Source: Trichothermofontia sp964536415
GTDB taxonomy: Bacteria; Cyanobacteriota; Cyanobacteriia; B231
Assembly (NCBI GenBank): GCA_964536415.1
Contig: CAZHXN010000025.1
Coordinates: 1-49,467, forward strand
Reading direction: 5' to 3'
DNA length: 49,467 bases
Made by a program: the position numbers and the translations under genes. Positions within the stretch are counted from its first letter, which is position 1. Every line of letters starts with the position of its first letter. Under the pieces are notes generated by a model that was given only the letters and a program-made list of their open reading frames with translations, had not been told where the DNA came from and did not search any database. Shown here one piece after another: positions 16,420 to 27,701 of the stretch.

Positions 16420-17253
16420 ATGGGCATCCCGCTGATTGATACGCACGTCCACCTCAACTTCGACCAGTTCCAGCCCGATCTGGCGGCGATCCGGCAGCGC
16501 TGGCAGGCGGCGGGGGTGGTGCATTTAGTGCATTCGTGCGTTGAACCAGGGGAGTTTCCGACCCTGCAAGCCCTGGCCGATCGCTGGCCGGAGCTCAGTC
16601 TGGCGGTGGGCCTCCATCCCCTGGATGCCGATCGCTGGTATCCAGCAATGGCAACAGAGATTACCCAATTGGCCCAGGGCGATCGGCGGGTGGTGGCGAT
16701 CGGGGAAACCGGCCTAGACTTTTACAAGGCCGACAACCGGGAGCAACAATACCAGGTGTTTACCGCCCAGTTGCAGATTGCCCAGGCCCTAGGGTTACCG
16801 GTCATTATCCACTGTCGGGATGCGGCGGCTGAGATGGCCGAGCACCTCCGTCGCCATTGGCAGGCAGCAGGGCCAGTCCGAGGCGTGATGCACTGCTGGA
16901 GCGGCACCCCAGCGGAAACCGAATGGTTCCTCGAATTGGGGTTGTACATTAGCTTTAGCGGCGTGGTCACCTTCAAGAAGGCCACGGCGATTCAGGCAGC
17001 AGCCCAAATGGTACCGAGCGATCGCCTGCTGGTTGAAACCGACTGTCCCTTTCTGGCTCCCGTGCCCCACCGGGGTAAGCGCAATGAACCCGCCTTTGTC
17101 CGGGAGGTAGCGCTCAAGGTCGCCGAGTTGCGGGGGGTGGACCTGGCCGATCTGGCCGTCGAGACCAGTCGCAATGCCTGCCGCCTGTTTAACCTACCCG
17201 TCGAACTACCGGCAGCCGCAACCCCCCAGGTTCCCGCGATCGCGGCCTCCTAA
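16420..17253 (+). CDS. tatD: TatD family metal-dependent deoxyribonuclease
   Basis: A 277-residue TIM-barrel hydrolase of the amidohydrolase superfamily. Metal and active-site residues are all visible: H9 and H11 in IDTHVHLNF, E96 in AIGETGLDFY, H131 in PVIIHCRDA, H158 in GVMHCWSGT and D208 in VETDCPFLAP. Members act as 3'-5' exonucleases on DNA or RNA and have been linked to repair and DNA clearance. It follows rpsT by eight bases. The last 20 residues, Pro/Ala-rich, are variable in the family. Assignment is firm; the true substrate in this organism is not known. Confidence 0.93.
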   Translation: MGIPLIDTHVHLNFDQFQPDLAAIRQRWQAAGVVHLVHSCVEPGEFPTLQALADRWPELSLAVGLHPLDADRWYPAMATEITQLAQGDRRVVAIGETGLDFYKADNREQQYQVFTAQLQIAQALGLPVIIHCRDAAAEMAEHLRRHWQAAGPVRGVMHCWSGTPAETEWFLELGLYISFSGVVTFKKATAIQAAAQMVPSDRLLVETDCPFLAPVPHRGKRNEPAFVREVALKVAELRGVDLADLAVETSRNACRLFNLPVELPAAATPQVPAIAAS

Positions 17254-17760
17254 TCCAGTCAACATAAAGGGTTGCAACGTTTTTAGTAACGACTTTAGTC
17301 GTTGCTGGCTAAAGCCAGTCCTACAAACAGCGTCAAAGCTGCACAGGACGCCCTGCTTGCGGCATAATAGCAAAGAGGGTCAACAGCTTTTCTACTTGGT
17401 TCTCCTGTTTAACTGCTGTTTAACTGCTTAATTTGATTTTTATTAATGGTTAACTGGATCGCCCGATCGGGCAGGCGGGTCGCCCCCCTGTCCTTTATCC
17501 GCCTCGCTAATGTGGGTATTCCCCGTGAATTCTTGTCATTAACTGGCGATCGCCGTCGCGATCGTCCTTCCCTGCTCCCAGTCACCCCCTAGGGAGCCAT
17601 TTTGGACTGCTTAACAGGACACGTCAGGATCTATTGAGCCACAAGACTGGTTTGAAACTGGGTTGCACAAGCTGGATCGTTTGCGATCGCAGCTGTTAGG
17701 CACCGGTTCCACACCCGTCATCGCTGATCATCAATCCAGCCGTCCCTAGGGCACAGGGCA
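17254..17760. other. Intergenic stretch upstream of the rpoB promoter
   Basis: No convincing gene is seen. It starts with two adjacent palindromes (17284-17317), followed by AT-richer sequence around 17380-17460 and several GCGATCGC octamers (for example near 17545-17560). The short open frames do not resemble proteins. The rpoB promoter begins at its right end. Confidence 0.6.
17284..17317. repeat. Palindromic repeat pair, ACGACT-AGTCGT family
   Basis: TAACGACTTTAGTCGTTG is directly followed by TGGCTAAAGCCA, giving two consecutive short hairpins. The compound form is well known as a dispersed element in cyanobacterial spacers. It sits just after tatD. Confidence 0.6.
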
Positions 17761-17789
17761 TTGACAACCGTACACTCTTGATGTAATAA
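17761..17789 (+). promoter_or_regulatory. Predicted sigma70-type promoter of the rpoB operon
   Basis: TTGACA (17761-17766) is a perfect -35 box. Seventeen bases on lies TAATAA (17784-17789), a fair -10 box preceded by TG. Transcription would begin near 17796, within an inverted repeat AGGTTTGCGC/GCGCAACCT (17791-17812), leaving a leader of about 30 bases before the rpoB start codon. Confidence 0.6.
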
Positions 17790-17815
17790 GAGGTTTGCGC
17801 TGGGCGCAACCTGCC

Positions 17816-17825
17816 AGAGGAGAAG
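17816..17825 (+). promoter_or_regulatory. Ribosome binding site of rpoB
   Basis: AGAGGAGAAG ends one base before the ATG at 17827, with the AGGAG core five to nine bases upstream. It supports the chosen start. Confidence 0.7.
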
Positions 17826-17826
17826 C

Positions 17827-20800
17827 ATGGCTAACGAGACCACCGTAACACCGACCGTATCCACCTTCAGCCTACCGGACTTAGTCGAGATTCAACGGGC
17901 TAGTTTCCGCTGGTTCCTGGAAGAGGGCCTGATTGAGGAATTAGAAAGTTTCTCCCCCATTACCGATTATACGGGGAAGCTGGAACTCCACTTTCTCGGC
18001 AAGGACTACAAGCTCAAACGTCCCAAGTATGATGTCGATGAGGCGAAGCGGCGAGACGGGACCTACGCCGTCCAGATGTATGTACCGACGCGCTTGATCA
18101 ACCGGGATACGGGGGAAATCAAGGAACAAGAGGTGTTTGTCGGTGATCTGCCCCTGATGACCGATCGCGGCACCTTCATCATTAACGGTGCCGAACGGGT
18201 GATCGTCAACCAGATCGTCCGGAGTCCGGGGGTTTATTACAAGTGTGAGACGGACAAAAATGGCCGCCGCACCTACAATGCCAGCCTGATTCCCAACCGG
18301 GGGGCCTGGTTGAAGTTTGAGACGGACAAAAACGATCTGGTCTGGGTGCGGATTGACAAAACCCGCAAGCTCTCAGCCCAGGTGTTGCTCAAGGCATTGG
18401 GGATCAGCGATAACGAGATCCTCGACGCCCTGCGCCACCCCGAATATTTCCAGAAAACGATCGACAAGGAAGGCCAGTACAGCGAAGAAGAAGCGCTGAT
18501 GGAGTTGTACCGCAAGCTGCGACCGGGCGAACCGCCGACGGTGGCTGGGGGCCAACAACTACTGGAAACGCGCTTTTTTGACCCGAAACGCTACGACCTG
18601 GGCCGCGTCGGTCGTTACAAGATCAACAAGAAACTGCGGCTGCCCATCCCGGAAACCACACGGGTCCTGACGCCCCAGGATATTCTGGCCGCAATCGATT
18701 ACCTGGTGAACTTGGAACTGGACATCAGCGGTTTTGAGATTGACGATATTGATCACCTAGGGAATCGCCGAGTCCGTTCCGTTGGTGAGTTGCTCCAGAA
18801 TCAGGTGCGAGTGGGTCTCAATCGTCTGGAGCGGATCATCCGGGAGCGCATGACCGTCTCCGATGCCGAAACCTTGACTCCGGCCTCCCTGGTCAACCCC
18901 AAACCCCTAGTAGCGGCGATCAAAGAGTTCTTCGGGTCCTCCCAGTTATCCCAGTTCATGGACCAGACCAATCCCCTGGCGGAACTCACCCACAAGCGCC
19001 GTCTGAGTGCCCTGGGTCCGGGCGGGTTAACACGGGAGCGGGCCGGGTTCGCCGTGCGGGATATTCACCCCAGCCACTATGGCCGCATCTGTCCGATCGA
19101 AACCCCGGAAGGTCCTAATGCCGGGCTGATCGGTTCGCTGGCTACCCATGCGCGGGTGAATGCCTACGGTTTTATTGAGACGCCCTTTTATCGGGTGGAG
19201 AATGGTCGTGTTTTGAAGGATGAAACGCCCATCTACATGACCGCCGACGAAGAGGACGACTTCCGCATTGCGCCAGGAGATATTCCCGTCGATGCCGACG
19301 GCAGGATTCTAGGTGACTTGGTGCCCATTCGCTACCGGCAGGAATTCAGCACCACCTCTCCCGACCAGGTGGACTACGTACAGGTATCGCCGGTACAGAT
19401 CGTCTCAGTGGCCACCTCCATGATTCCCTTCCTGGAGCACGACGATGCGAACCGTGCCCTGATGGGATCAAACATGCAACGGCAGGCGGTGCCCCTGCTC
19501 AAACCAGAGCGTCCCCTAGTGGGAACTGGCTTGGAAGCCCAGGCCGCACGGGACTCTGGGATGGTGGTGCTGTCCCGCGTGACTGGGGAGGTGGTGTTTG
19601 TGGATGCCACCGTAATCCGGGTGCAGGACGAAGCCGGGAATGTGTACGAGCATCCCCTGCAAAAGTACCAGCGATCGAACCAGGATACCTGTCTCAACCA
19701 CCGCCCGATCGTCTTCGCTGGCGACCAGGTGGTGGCGGGCCAAGTGCTGGCGGATGGGTCAGCCACCGAAGGTGGTGAACTGGCCCTGGGTCAGAACATT
19801 CTCGTGGCCTATATGCCCTGGGAAGGCTACAACTACGAAGACGCCATCCTGATCAGCGAGCGCTTGGTGATTGAGGATGTCTACACCTCCATCCACATTG
19901 AGAAATTTGAGATTGAGGCCCGCCAGACCAAACTCGGCCCAGAAGAAATCACCCGTGAAATTCCCAACGTCGGGGAAGATGCCCTGCGGCACCTGGACGA
20001 AAACGGCATTATCCGCATTGGAGCCTGGGTGGAGCAAGGCGACATTCTGGTGGGTAAGGTAACCCCCAAGGGTGAATCGGACCAGCCGCCGGAGGAAAAA
20101 CTGCTACGGGCGATATTCGGGGAAAAGGCACGGGATGTGCGCGATAACTCCCTGCGGGTTCCCAACGGCGAAAAAGGTCGCGTTGTTGATGTGCGCCTGT
20201 TCACCCGTGAACAGGGGGATGAGCTGCCCCCCGGCGCAAACATGGTGGTCCGCGTCTATGTCGCCCAGAAACGCAAGATCCAGGTGGGCGATAAGATGGC
20301 CGGTCGCCACGGCAATAAGGGGATCATCTCACGGATTCTGCCCGTGGAAGATATGCCCTACCTGCCCGATGGCACGCCCGTCGATATCGTCCTCAATCCC
20401 CTGGGGGTGCCCTCGCGGATGAACGTGGGGCAAATTTACGAGTGCCTGCTGGCCTGGGCCGGTCACAACCTCGACGTGCGGTTTAAGATTGTTCCCTTTG
20501 ACGAAATGCACGGTAAGGAAACCTCACGGGCTACCGTCCACGGCAAGCTGCAGGAGGCGCGGGATACCCGGAAGCAAGATTGGCTCTACAATCCCAACGA
20601 TCCGGGCAAGATCCAGGTCTACGATGGCCGCACCGGGGAACCCTTCGATCGCCCCGTCACGATCGGCAAAGCCTATATGCTCAAGCTGGTCCACCTGGTA
20701 GACGACAAGATCCACGCCCGATCGACTGGTCCCTACTCCCTGGTCACCCAGCAACCCCTCGGTGGCAAGGCGCAACAGGGCGGTCAGCGATTTGGCGAAA

Positions 20801-21135
20801 TGGAAGTGTGGGCCTTGGAAGCCTTTGGGGCCGCCTACACCTTGCAGGAATTGCTGACAGTTAAGTCCGACGATATGCAAGGCCGCAATGAAGCCCTGAA
20901 TGCGATCGTCAAAGGCAAACCCATTCCCCGCCCTGGCACTCCCGAATCCTTCAAGGTCCTGATGCGCGAACTCCAGTCCCTCTGTTTAGACATCGCCGTC
21001 CACAAGGTCGATACCCTTCCCGACGGCACCAGCCGCGACTACGAGGTAGACCTGATGGCCGATGTCAGCGGACGCCGCGCTCCCTCGCGGCCCACCTATG
21101 AATCCATTTCCCGTGATGACATGGACGACGATTAG
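17827..21135 (+). CDS. rpoB: RNA polymerase beta subunit
   Basis: Catalytic core subunit of RNA polymerase; 1102 residues, the normal size for cyanobacteria. Landmarks in order: FSLPDLVEIQRASFRWFLEE (N-terminal start), IINGAERVIVNQIVRSPGVY, the rifampicin-pocket cluster at about residues 370-425 with SSQLSQFMDQTNPLAELTHK and RRLSALGPGG, CPIETPEGPNAGLIGSL, KVTPKGESDQPPEEKLLRAI, KMAGRHGNKGIIS and GGKAQQGGQRFGEMEVWALE. The residues classically tied to rifampicin sensitivity (Asp, His and Ser of the cluster) are wild type. It heads rpoB-rpoC1-rpoC2, as in all cyanobacteria. The acidic end DDMDDD is usual. Confidence 0.98.
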   Translation: MANETTVTPTVSTFSLPDLVEIQRASFRWFLEEGLIEELESFSPITDYTGKLELHFLGKDYKLKRPKYDVDEAKRRDGTYAVQMYVPTRLINRDTGEIKEQEVFVGDLPLMTDRGTFIINGAERVIVNQIVRSPGVYYKCETDKNGRRTYNASLIPNRGAWLKFETDKNDLVWVRIDKTRKLSAQVLLKALGISDNEILDALRHPEYFQKTIDKEGQYSEEEALMELYRKLRPGEPPTVAGGQQLLETRFFDPKRYDLGRVGRYKINKKLRLPIPETTRVLTPQDILAAIDYLVNLELDISGFEIDDIDHLGNRRVRSVGELLQNQVRVGLNRLERIIRERMTVSDAETLTPASLVNPKPLVAAIKEFFGSSQLSQFMDQTNPLAELTHKRRLSALGPGGLTRERAGFAVRDIHPSHYGRICPIETPEGPNAGLIGSLATHARVNAYGFIETPFYRVENGRVLKDETPIYMTADEEDDFRIAPGDIPVDADGRILGDLVPIRYRQEFSTTSPDQVDYVQVSPVQIVSVATSMIPFLEHDDANRALMGSNMQRQAVPLLKPERPLVGTGLEAQAARDSGMVVLSRVTGEVVFVDATVIRVQDEAGNVYEHPLQKYQRSNQDTCLNHRPIVFAGDQVVAGQVLADGSATEGGELALGQNILVAYMPWEGYNYEDAILISERLVIEDVYTSIHIEKFEIEARQTKLGPEEITREIPNVGEDALRHLDENGIIRIGAWVEQGDILVGKVTPKGESDQPPEEKLLRAIFGEKARDVRDNSLRVPNGEKGRVVDVRLFTREQGDELPPGANMVVRVYVAQKRKIQVGDKMAGRHGNKGIISRILPVEDMPYLPDGTPVDIVLNPLGVPSRMNVGQIYECLLAWAGHNLDVRFKIVPFDEMHGKETSRATVHGKLQEARDTRKQDWLYNPNDPGKIQVYDGRTGEPFDRPVTIGKAYMLKLVHLVDDKIHARSTGPYSLVTQQPLGGKAQQGGQRFGEMEVWALEAFGAAYTLQELLTVKSDDMQGRNEALNAIVKGKPIPRPGTPESFKVLMRELQSLCLDIAVHKVDTLPDGTSRDYEVDLMADVSGRRAPSRPTYESISRDDMDDD

Positions 21136-21244
21136 AGAGAGGAAAGAGAAGTGAGCAAAGAGAAAGGAATCATTTTCTCCTCTCACTCCTCACTCCTCCT
21201 CCAGGCTTCCCCAAAGATCCACACTCTAAAATCCCAAATCCCCC

Positions 21245-23149
<1,905 letters not shown>

Positions 23150-23152
23150 TCA

Positions 23153-23217
23153 GTAGGGGCGGGTTTAGCAAGCGTTGCATCCCTCATTGGACATAACAGG
23201 ACCAAACCCGCCCCTAC
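23153..23217. repeat. Inverted-repeat element between rpoC1 and rpoC2
   Basis: GTAGGGGCGGGTTT (23153-23166) and AAACCCGCCCCTAC (23204-23217) form a perfect 14 bp inverted repeat around a 37-base centre. It starts three bases after the rpoC1 stop. This GTAGGGGCGGGTTT-type element is common in cyanobacterial spacers and behaves like a MITE. RNA of this region could fold into a strong stem inside the polymerase operon, but no T-run follows, so it need not terminate. Confidence 0.75.
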
Positions 23218-23276
23218 AGGACCTGTCATTAAGGGTTTCGCATACACATCACGGGCTATTGGGTGAAGAGGTCGCA

Positions 23277-26200
23277 ATGACACAAGCAAATATCATTTTC
23301 CGCAACCGGGTGATTGATAAGGGGCAGTTGCGTAAGCTGGTTGCCTGGGCGTTTACCCACTATGGCACGGCTCGCACGGCACAGGTGGCCGATCGGCTGA
23401 AGGATCTGGGTTTCCGCTATGCGACGCGGGCGGGGGTATCGATTAGTGTGGATGACCTCCAGGTGCCGGATACGAAACCACAGTTGATTGCCGAGGCGGA
23501 GCAGGTGATTAACCAAACCAACGATCGCTATGAGCGCGGCGAAATCACCGAAGTTGAACGCTTCCAAAAGGCGATCGATACCTGGAATGAGACGAGCGAG
23601 AAACTCAAAGACCAGGTGGTCGATAACTTCAAAAAGCGCGACCCGCTGAACTCGGTCTACATGATGGCCTTCTCCGGGGCACGGGGGAATATCTCCCAGG
23701 TGCGGCAGTTGGTGGGGATGCGCGGTCTGATGGCCGATCCCCAGGGGGAAATTATTGACCTACCGATTAAAACCAATTTCCGTGAGGGGTTGACCGTCAC
23801 CGAGTACATCATCTCCTCCTACGGTGCCCGCAAAGGGTTAGTAGACACAGCCCTACGGACGGCGGACTCCGGTTACCTGACCCGACGGCTGGTGGATGTG
23901 TCCCAGGATGTGATCGTTCGCGAAGTCGATTGCAATACCCAGCGGGGGATCTGGCTGGAGGATATGCGCGACGGCGATCGCGTCCAAATTGCCCTGAAGG
24001 ATCGGCTGATGGGACGGGTGACGGCCAATCATGCCGATGGCCGGGTAGTGCATCCCGAAACCGGTGAAATCCTCGCCGAACCCAATACGATCATTAACGA
24101 CGACCTAGCCCAGATTATTGCGGATGCTGGAGTGAAGCGGGTTCTGGTGCGATCGCCCCTCACCTGTGATGCGACGCGATCGGTGTGCCAACACTGCTAT
24201 GGCTGGAGCTTGGCCCATGCCCAGATGGTGGATATGGGCGAGGCCGTCGGGATTATTGCTGCCCAGTCGATCGGCGAACCGGGGACCCAGCTAACCATGC
24301 GCACTTTCCACACCGGAGGGGTCTTTACTGGGGAAGTTGCCCGTCAGTTACATGCTCCCTTTAAGGGGGTTGTACATTATCCGGCGAATGTCCGGTTGCG
24401 TTCCTTCCGGACCCGGCACGGGGACGATGCCTTTTTGACGGAAACAAATTTTGAACTCACCCTGGTTTCTGAAGGAGGACGCAAACAAACCTTCCAGATC
24501 GTCCAAGGCTCGATTTTAATGCAGCCAGAGGGGCAGGAAGTCGAGACAAACCAGATTCTGGCGGAAGTGCCGATCGCGGGACGGGCCACCCGCAAGTCCA
24601 CGGAAAAAGCCAGTAAGGACGTGACCACCGACTTGGCGGGTGAAGTCCAATTTGCGGACATCGTGCCAGAAGAAAAGCGCGATCGCCAAGGCAACATTAC
24701 CCGCTACGCCCAACGGGGGGGCCTCATTTGGGTCCTGTCTGGGGATGTGTACAACCTCCTGCCGGGAGCCGAACCCACGGTCAAGGAAGGGGATGTGGTC
24801 AACGTCGGCGATACCCTGGCCGAAACCAAGCTCACCACCGAACACGGCGGCATCGTGCGGATTCCCCACGACGAAAGCAACAAAACCATGCGGGAAGTGG
24901 AAATTATTACCGCTTCGGTCTTGTTGGATCAGGCCCGGGTGCGCGTTGAAGGCTCCCAAAGCCGTGAACATTATGTGATTGAAACCACGACCAATCAACG
25001 CTTCTTCCTAAAAACCACGCCTGGGACAAAAGTCCACAGTGGTGACGTTGTGGCCGAACTCGATGACAAGTCCTACCACACCGAGACAGGCGGCATCATC
25101 AAGTATGCCGGGGTGGAGGTGGCCAAAAAGGGTAAGGCCAAGCAGGGCTACGAAGTCATCAAGGGGGGCACCCTGCTCTGGATTCCGGAAGAAGCCCATG
25201 AGGTGAACAAAGACATCTCGTTGCTCATGGTGGAAGACGGCCAATATGTTGAAGCTGGAACCGAAGTCGTCAAGGATATCTTCTGCCAGAGCAGTGGCAT
25301 CGTCGAAGTCACCCAGAAGAATGACATTCTGCGGGAGATTGTGATTAAGCCGGGTGATCTCCACATGGTGGACAATCCAGAGGACTTGATCGCCAAGGAT
25401 GGTACGCTGGTCCAGGCCGGGGAAGAAGTGCTACCAGGGTTAGTCTCGGAAGACCTGCGCTATATCGAGTCGGTGGAAACGCCGGAGGGACCCGCCCTGC
25501 TGCTGCGTCCGGTGCAGGAGTTTAGCGTTCCCGATACCCCTTCGGTTCCCAGCCAGGAATCGGCGAGTGAAGCCGGTCGGGCGATTCGCCTGCGGGCGGT
25601 CCAACGCCTGCCCTATAAGGATGGCGAACGGGTGAAGTCGGTGGAAGGACTGGAACTGTTACGCACCCAGTTGGTCCTGGAAATTGACAAGAACACGGGC
25701 ACCGATCTCGGTAAAGAAGATCATCACCTCGCCGCTGATATTGAGTTGGTAGATGATGAAACTGATCCTGATGTCAAGCGCCTGCAACTGGTGATTTTGG
25801 AATCCCTGGTCATCCGTCGCGATGTGGTGAGTGACCCCACCCAGGGGGGAACCCAAACCAGCATCCTGGTCCACGATGGGGATCAAATTACCCCAGGGGC
25901 AGTGGTCGCCCGCACCGAAATCCAGTGTCGGGAAGCCGGGATTGTGGGGGGCATTCGCGAGGTGGCAGAAGCGATTCGCCGCATCCTGGTGGTGCGGGAT
26001 GCTGATCGCGTCAGCGTCAACACGGCTGGTCAAACCCCCAGGGTCAATGTCGGCGACTTAGTTGTGGAGGGCGATCACCTCACTGCTGAAACCGTTGCGG
26101 AACTATCGGGGCAAGTGGTGGCGGTCAACGAGGGTGAAATTCAAATTCGCCTCGGTCGGCCCTACCGCGTCTCCCCAGGGGCCGTGTTACACATTGAAGA

Positions 26201-27329
26201 CGGCAGCTTAGTCCAACGGGGCGACAATTTGGTGTTGCTGATCTTTGAACGCACCAAGACCGGGGACATCATCCAGGGTCTGCCGCGGATTGAGGAACTG
26301 CTGGAAGCCCGGAAACCCAAGGAAGCCTGCATCCTGGCGAAGCGTCCTGGGGTGGCCCGTGTGGTCTATGGTGACGATGAGTCGGTGGAGGTCCAAATCG
26401 AGGAAGAGGATGGGGTCGTCACGCACTACCTGATCGGGCCGGGGCAAAACCTGATGATTTCCGATGGCGACACAGTGCAGGCTGCTAGCCCTCTGACAGA
26501 TGGTCCCGCTAACCCGAACGAAATTCTGGAAATTCTCTTCCAGTACCACCGTGAACGGGATGGTCTCTACCAAGCCTCATTGATCAGCTTGCAAAAGGTG
26601 CAAAAATTCCTGGTGGATGAAGTCCAGTCGGTTTACCAGTCCCAGGGGATTGATATTTCCGACAAGCATATTGAGGTGATTGTCCGCCAGATGACCTCGA
26701 AGGTTCGGGTTGAAGACGGCGGCGACACCACCCTCCTGCCCCAGGAGTATCCGGAATTGCAAGAGATCGAAAAGATCAACGAAGCGATGTCGATCACGGG
26801 CGGTGCCCCAGCGGAATACACGCCGGTGCTGATGGGAATTACCAAGGCTTCGCTGAAGACGGACAGCTTCGTCTCGGCGGCCAGTTTCCAGGAAACTACC
26901 CGGATTCTCACGGAAGCGGCGATCGAAGGTAAATCCGATTGGCTACGGGGTCTCAAGGAAAACGTCATCATTGGCCGCTTGATCCCGGCGGGGACAGGAT
27001 TCAATACCTACGAAGAAACCGCTAGTTTTGAGCCGGATATGGGCGACGGCATCACTATTCTCGATGATGATGAGGATGCCGATGATCTGAAGGATGTGAT
27101 TCTGGTGGATGACGAGGTGGCGCGATCGCTCAACCCTGAACCGCCGTTGTCAAAATCTGGTTCCGAATTTCGATCGGCCTTTAACTTTGGCGGCAGTGGC
27201 CGTAAAGGTGAGAAATTCTCCCCTATCCTCGGTGATGATGATGAGCTAGTGGATGATCACAATGGCTATGACCTCGATGAGGACGAGGAGGAAGACGATG
27301 ACGATTTCTATGAGGGCGAGGATGAGTAG
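23277..27329 (+). CDS. rpoC2: RNA polymerase beta' subunit (C-terminal part)
   Basis: The 1350-residue C-terminal part of beta'. It begins MTQANIIFRNRVIDKGQLRK and contains MMAFSGARGNISQVRQLVGM (about residues 128-147, bridge/trigger region), FREGLTVTEYIISSYGARKG, and the cysteine cluster CDATRSVCQHC (about 297-307) for the second zinc. A very long middle region is the cyanobacterial SI3 insertion into the trigger loop. The conserved end is VIIGRLIPAGTGFNTY, after which comes an unusual, strongly acidic tail of about 95 residues (from about 1255), ending in runs of Asp and Glu. I chose the ATG at 23277; the frame is open from 23175 but that part overlaps a repeat element. Confidence 0.97.
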   Translation: MTQANIIFRNRVIDKGQLRKLVAWAFTHYGTARTAQVADRLKDLGFRYATRAGVSISVDDLQVPDTKPQLIAEAEQVINQTNDRYERGEITEVERFQKAIDTWNETSEKLKDQVVDNFKKRDPLNSVYMMAFSGARGNISQVRQLVGMRGLMADPQGEIIDLPIKTNFREGLTVTEYIISSYGARKGLVDTALRTADSGYLTRRLVDVSQDVIVREVDCNTQRGIWLEDMRDGDRVQIALKDRLMGRVTANHADGRVVHPETGEILAEPNTIINDDLAQIIADAGVKRVLVRSPLTCDATRSVCQHCYGWSLAHAQMVDMGEAVGIIAAQSIGEPGTQLTMRTFHTGGVFTGEVARQLHAPFKGVVHYPANVRLRSFRTRHGDDAFLTETNFELTLVSEGGRKQTFQIVQGSILMQPEGQEVETNQILAEVPIAGRATRKSTEKASKDVTTDLAGEVQFADIVPEEKRDRQGNITRYAQRGGLIWVLSGDVYNLLPGAEPTVKEGDVVNVGDTLAETKLTTEHGGIVRIPHDESNKTMREVEIITASVLLDQARVRVEGSQSREHYVIETTTNQRFFLKTTPGTKVHSGDVVAELDDKSYHTETGGIIKYAGVEVAKKGKAKQGYEVIKGGTLLWIPEEAHEVNKDISLLMVEDGQYVEAGTEVVKDIFCQSSGIVEVTQKNDILREIVIKPGDLHMVDNPEDLIAKDGTLVQAGEEVLPGLVSEDLRYIESVETPEGPALLLRPVQEFSVPDTPSVPSQESASEAGRAIRLRAVQRLPYKDGERVKSVEGLELLRTQLVLEIDKNTGTDLGKEDHHLAADIELVDDETDPDVKRLQLVILESLVIRRDVVSDPTQGGTQTSILVHDGDQITPGAVVARTEIQCREAGIVGGIREVAEAIRRILVVRDADRVSVNTAGQTPRVNVGDLVVEGDHLTAETVAELSGQVVAVNEGEIQIRLGRPYRVSPGAVLHIEDGSLVQRGDNLVLLIFERTKTGDIIQGLPRIEELLEARKPKEACILAKRPGVARVVYGDDESVEVQIEEEDGVVTHYLIGPGQNLMISDGDTVQAASPLTDGPANPNEILEILFQYHRERDGLYQASLISLQKVQKFLVDEVQSVYQSQGIDISDKHIEVIVRQMTSKVRVEDGGDTTLLPQEYPELQEIEKINEAMSITGGAPAEYTPVLMGITKASLKTDSFVSAASFQETTRILTEAAIEGKSDWLRGLKENVIIGRLIPAGTGFNTYEETASFEPDMGDGITILDDDEDADDLKDVILVDDEVARSLNPEPPLSKSGSEFRSAFNFGGSGRKGEKFSPILGDDDELVDDHNGYDLDEDEEEDDDDFYEGEDE

Positions 27330-27701
27330 ACCCTAGTAGACTGTCCTGCTTCAACTGTCCTGCTTCAACTGATGGGTTGTAGGTTGGTGTCGAGCCGGTG
27401 AGACCCAACGTGCTGACGTTGCTGGATCGCCCTGTGTTTGACCCAACCCACCCTAGTTAAGCTTGACAGAGCAGTCGCTCGGGATGGTCAGTAAAATGTC
27501 ATTGTGCCCATGTGGAGGGCCAGCGTGTATTCGCGGAGCACCTCCCTAAGAGAATTACCCCATGCTAAGCCAAGCACAGGACTAGGGGTTGGCACTGGGT
27601 GAGCGTTGAGCGCTGACTTGGACCCGTCTTGGCTAGCAGTCACCTTTTCTGTCTTCCTCCCCATTTCTCCACTGGATCTCTCTGTTCCTAGGTTGTAACG
27701 T
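27330..27701. other. Intergenic stretch after rpoC2
   Basis: No gene is visible. It contains a 14 bp tandem duplication TGTCCTGCTTCAAC (27341-27368), a 'tgggttg...acccaaccca' repeat (27372-27450) of a type common in cyanobacteria, and a diverged copy of the dispersed element (27527-27558). I see no clear terminator for the rpo operon. Confidence 0.6.
27527..27558 (-). repeat. Diverged copy of dispersed GCGATTCTC/GGAGACGC element
   Basis: On the minus strand it reads GTAATTCTCTTAGGGAGGTG then CTCCGCGAATAC, aligning with the copies at 12761 and 7737. It lies in the spacer after rpoC2. Confidence 0.5.

Noticed and set aside
23175..23276. Upstream extension of rpoC2 by 34 residues
   Set aside because: It overlaps the inverted-repeat element and is unlike family N-termini; the ATG at 23277 starts the conserved protein.
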